Part shown: positions 7,158-8,995 of the stretch, piece after piece
Layout: each line of letters opens with the position of its first letter
Numbering within the stretch: position 1 is the first letter of the stretch
Assembly: GCA_025963345.1 (NCBI GenBank)
Contig: JAOPUS010000224.1
Coordinates: 1-8,995, forward strand
From: Blastococcus sp.
GTDB lineage: Bacteria; Actinomycetota; Actinomycetes; Mycobacteriales; Geodermatophilaceae
Reading direction: 5' to 3'
DNA length: 8,995 nt
Notes under the pieces: model-generated
Databases searched by the model: none
What the model was told of the DNA's origin: nothing
What the model saw: the letters and a program-made list of their open reading frames with translations, nothing else
Position numbers and translations under genes: made by a program

Positions 7158-7193
7158 CTGCGGCCCGGCACCCCGGGGGGTACCGGGCCGCAG
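7158..7193 (-). terminator. Hairpin after the binding-protein gene
   Basis: CTGCGGCCCGG (7158-7168) pairs with CCGGGCCGCAG (7183-7193). Inside, after one C-A mismatch, five more base pairs nearly close the loop. It begins 32 nt beyond the livK stop on the minus strand, again without a T-run. With the 7041-7080 hairpin it forms a back-to-back pair that separates the two convergent transcripts. Confidence 0.7.
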
Positions 7194-7224
7194 CCCGAGC
7201 AGGTGTCACACGGTGGTCAGCGGG

Positions 7225-8550
7225 TCACCGCTTCGGGCCGATGCCCTGCTCGTTGAGACCCTTGATGATCTTGGCCGACTCGTCGAAGCCGACCACGACG
7301 ATCGCGTCGGGGTTGAAGTCGACCATCTGCTGGACGATGTCGCTGAAGTCCGACGCCGTCGGGTCGTAGTAGACCGACTTCACCGAGTCGCCGGAGAGGC
7401 CGGCGCTGTCCAGGTTCTTCACGATCTGCTCGGCCAGGCCGGTGCCGTACTCACCGTTCTGGGCGAGGATCCCGACCGACTGGTTGCCGTCCTGGGACAC
7501 CAGGTCGGCGAGCACCTGCCCCTGGAAGAGGTCCGGCGGGGCGGTGCGGAAGTACAGGCCGTTGTCCGCGTAGGTGGTGAACGAGTCCGACGTGTTCGCC
7601 GGCGAGAACTGCAGGACCCCGGCCTGCGTCACCGTGTCGATGACGGTCTTGGTGACGTCGGAGGACGCCGCACCGATGATCGCGTTCACGCCCTGCTGGA
7701 GCAGCGTGGCCACGGTCTGGGTAGCGATGTTCGTCGAGGTGTCACCCGAGTCACCGGACACGATCTCGACCTGCGAGCCGAGCAGGCCGCCGGCCGCGTT
7801 GATGTCGTTGACAGCCAGCTGGACGCCGGCGACCTCCGGCGGGCCGAGGTAGGCCAGGCTGCCGGTCAGCGGCAGCAGGGTGCCGAACTTGAACGGCGCG
7901 GTGGCGGTGCCGTAGGCGGCCGCCGCCGGACCCTCGTTGGTGGCCGCGTTGGCCTCGTCGCCGACCGTCAGGTAGTCGGTGAGCGAGTCGTCGAGCTTGT
8001 TGTCCGCGCCGAACTGCAGGACGCCGAAGCTGGCCACGGCCGGCTCACCGGGGTCGGCGAAGGCGAGCGGGCCGGTGACGCCGTCGTAGTCGGGGTTGCC
8101 GCCGGCGGCGATGATGGCAATGCACGACGTGAAGTCGGTGCACTTGTCCCCGCCGAAGGTCACGCCGTTGACGTAGGCGCCGAAGACCGTCGCGTCGTTG
8201 GACTGCGCCATCGCGGCCGCGAGGGCGGTGATGGTAACGGCGTCGTACGACTCGGCGGAGTAGTTGAAGTCCTTCAGCTGCGGGTCGACCGCGAGCAGCC
8301 GGTCCTTGAAGTCCGAGGAGAGCTTGGTCAGCGGCGTGGTGCCCTTGAGCCCCTGGAGGGCGCCCTTCTCCGTGAACGACTCGCCGAGGGCGTTACCCAC
8401 GTTGCCATCGGTGCCGTAGAGGTTGACCTGCTTCTCGCTGCTCGCGCCGCCACCGGTGTCGCCACTGTCACTGCTGCCGCCACAGGCGGTCAGCGCGAGC
8501 AGGGCAGCACCGGAGAGGGCGGTCGCGCGGGCGAAGGTGCCTGTGCGCAT
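7225..8550 (-). CDS. livK: LivK-type substrate-binding lipoprotein, apparently circularly permuted
   Basis: Extracellular ligand-binding component of the importer, 441 residues. The lipoprotein signal is residues 1-22, with lipobox LTAC (C23) and a Ser/Gly tether. In ordinary LivK/LivJ proteins the mature chain starts with a segment like FKFGTLLPLTGSLAYLGPP and later reaches LYGTDGNVGN. Here the order is reversed. Residues 41-188 (QVNLYGTDGNVGNALGESF through SAESYDAV, KCTDFTSC, DYDGVTGPLAF and FGVLQFGADN) correspond to the usual C-terminal part. A linker rich in Ala and Gly (about 189-218) follows. Residues 220-441 correspond to the usual N-terminal part: VAGVQLAVNDINAAGG, IIGAASSDVTKTVID, FSPANTSDSFTTY, EYGTGLAEQ, DPDAIVVVGF-like DAIVVVGFDESAK. 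The chain stops at EQGIGPKR, just where the canonical chain would continue into LYGTDGN. The frame is continuous. The ATG at 8550 has GGGAG 7 nt upstream. It is convergent with livF and has its own promoter. Confidence 0.93.
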   Translation of the reverse strand: MRTGTFARATALSGAALLALTACGGSSDSGDTGGGASSEKQVNLYGTDGNVGNALGESFTEKGALQGLKGTTPLTKLSSDFKDRLLAVDPQLKDFNYSAESYDAVTITALAAAMAQSNDATVFGAYVNGVTFGGDKCTDFTSCIAIIAAGGNPDYDGVTGPLAFADPGEPAVASFGVLQFGADNKLDDSLTDYLTVGDEANAATNEGPAAAAYGTATAPFKFGTLLPLTGSLAYLGPPEVAGVQLAVNDINAAGGLLGSQVEIVSGDSGDTSTNIATQTVATLLQQGVNAIIGAASSDVTKTVIDTVTQAGVLQFSPANTSDSFTTYADNGLYFRTAPPDLFQGQVLADLVSQDGNQSVGILAQNGEYGTGLAEQIVKNLDSAGLSGDSVKSVYYDPTASDFSDIVQQMVDFNPDAIVVVGFDESAKIIKGLNEQGIGPKR

Positions 8551-8591
8551 CAAGGCACTCCCAGGGATGTGTGTACGTCTCCATCGCCGCT

Positions 8592-8613
8592 CGGCAGGCA
8601 GCATCGCCTGTCG
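8592..8613 (-). promoter_or_regulatory. Small hairpin in the putative livK leader
   Basis: On the minus strand CGACAGGC and GCCTGCCG pair with one A-C mismatch around the 6-nt loop GATGCT. It lies 42-63 nt upstream of the livK start, between the proposed -10 box and the ribosome site. Whether it has a function is unknown. Confidence 0.3.
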
Positions 8614-8633
8614 GGCAGCCGATCAGTGCGGAG

Positions 8634-8639
8634 AACCTA
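8634..8639 (-). promoter_or_regulatory. Possible livK promoter -10
   Basis: The minus strand reads GGTTAGGTTC, in which TAGGTT fits the TANNNT -10 pattern, 83 nt before the start codon. The proposed livH promoter has nearly the same element, GGTTAGGGTC. No good -35 is visible. The predicted leader would be about 75 nt long. Confidence 0.35.
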
Positions 8640-8702
8640 ACCGCCGGTCGGGAGGCCGGAGCCACCCTCTGACGCACCGTGATGAGGTCGTGACCTGGCG
8701 GT

Positions 8703-8753
8703 CGCGCCGTCGGCACACACAGGACCGGCGCGTCACACGGCTGCAATCAGCCG
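8703..8753 (-). terminator. Two short inverted repeats behind the pdtaR-like gene
   Basis: CGGCTG-CAAT-CAGCCG (8738-8753) is a 6-bp stem with a tetraloop, beginning 33 nt past the stop on the minus strand. CGCGCCG (8703-8709) pairs with CGGCGCG (8726-8732) across a 16-nt loop. Either could help end the regulator transcript ahead of the livK promoter. Both are short and lack a T-run. Confidence 0.3.
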
Positions 8754-8786
8754 GGCGACGGGGCGATGCATCCCGGGTCGAGCGGC

Positions 8787-8995
8787 TCAGGAGCCGGCGG
8801 GGCCCCCGGCCGACGTGGGCTCGTCGGAGATCTCGGTGGCCAGGATGGCCTGGGCGAGCGCCTTCATGGAGGTCCGCTCGTTCATCGCCGTCCGCTGGAT
8901 CCAGCGGAACGCCTCGGCCTCGGTCATCCCGCGCTCGGCCATCAGCCGGCCCTTGGCCTGCTCGATGACCTTGCGCGCCTCCAGCCGCTCCTTGA
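8787..8995 (-). CDS. pdtaR: ANTAR-domain response regulator, PdtaR-like, C-terminal 68 residues (5' end beyond window)
   Basis: The reading frame enters from the right edge (first complete codon at 8993) and ends with TGA at 8789-8787. The 68 visible residues are an ANTAR RNA-binding domain: LEARKVIEQAKGRLMAERG, then MTEAEAFRWIQRTAMNERT, then SMKALAQAIL. A short Ser/Gly/Pro tail follows. ANTAR proteins bind paired hairpins in nascent RNA and prevent termination. The block EAFRWIQRTAMNERTSM is close to what I recall of mycobacterial PdtaR (Rv1626), which also sits a few genes from polA. A receiver domain is therefore expected upstream, but it is not in the window. The gene reads towards livK, with 236 bp between them. 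The ANTAR call is firm; the PdtaR assignment is likely but rests on this short piece and the neighbourhood. Confidence 0.82.
   Translation of the reverse strand, partial: KERLEARKVIEQAKGRLMAERGMTEAEAFRWIQRTAMNERTSMKALAQAILATEISDEPTSAGGPAGS

Noticed and set aside
7225..8550. Reading the binding-protein locus as two adjacent partial genes
   Set aside because: There is one uninterrupted frame with one lipoprotein signal and no internal stop; both halves are complete and complementary rather than overlapping fragments.
8551..8604. Upstream ATG at 8604 for the binding protein
   Set aside because: It would place 18 residues before a normal lipoprotein signal peptide, whereas the ATG at 8550 has GGGAG at good spacing.
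7060..8640. Long plus-strand open frame (about 526 codons) opposite the binding-protein gene
   Set aside because: Low-complexity antisense shadow; the minus strand has a lipobox, a ribosome site and recognisable LivK blocks. It also runs through both terminator hairpins.
8703..8753. CRISPR array, tRNA or mobile-element ends in the gaps
   Set aside because: The inverted repeats are short and single. I saw no regularly spaced repeats, cloverleaf, transposase remnants or target-site duplications anywhere in the window.

Overview
The window comes from a high-GC actinobacterium. The evidence is strong G/C bias at third codon positions, frequent GTG starts, a DNA polymerase I whose proofreading residues have been lost, and an ANTAR-type regulator of the PdtaR kind a few genes from polA, as in mycobacteria. 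The style of the transporter genes reminds me of Geodermatophilaceae, but this is a guess from memory.

Layout. Positions 1-1518 (minus) hold the N-terminal 506 codons of polA; the rest lies beyond the left edge. A short divergent gap separates it from a PaaI/YbdB-like hotdog thioesterase (1565-1969, plus). That gene converges, with a 7-nt gap, on a GNAT acetyltransferase (1977-2618, minus). A 190-bp divergent control region (2619-2808) carries a perfect GTACA-n3-TGTAC palindrome. It leads into a tightly packed plus-strand operon livH-livM-livG-livF (2809-7026), which encodes two permeases and two ATPases of a branched-chain amino-acid type (HAAT family) ABC importer. Two strong hairpins fill the convergent gap after livF. 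The substrate-binding lipoprotein of the same family (7225-8550) lies on the minus strand. At the right edge is the C-terminal ANTAR domain of a PdtaR-like regulator (8787 onward, minus).

How it works together. The minus-strand lipoprotein would capture the ligand outside the cell, LivH/LivM form the channel, and LivG/LivF hydrolyse ATP. The substrate cannot be read from the sequence. All five transporter parts are present, but the binding protein has its own promoter on the opposite strand.

The two most unusual things are in this transporter. (1) The binding protein appears to be a natural circular permutant: after the lipoprotein signal it begins with what is normally the C-terminal part of the fold, and the usual N-terminal part follows. 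(2) LivH carries an extra N-terminal module of about 165 residues (signal-peptide-like segment, extracellular beta-sandwich-like domain, Gly-rich linker) in front of the permease core. Both changes affect the extracellular face of the importer, so they may be connected.
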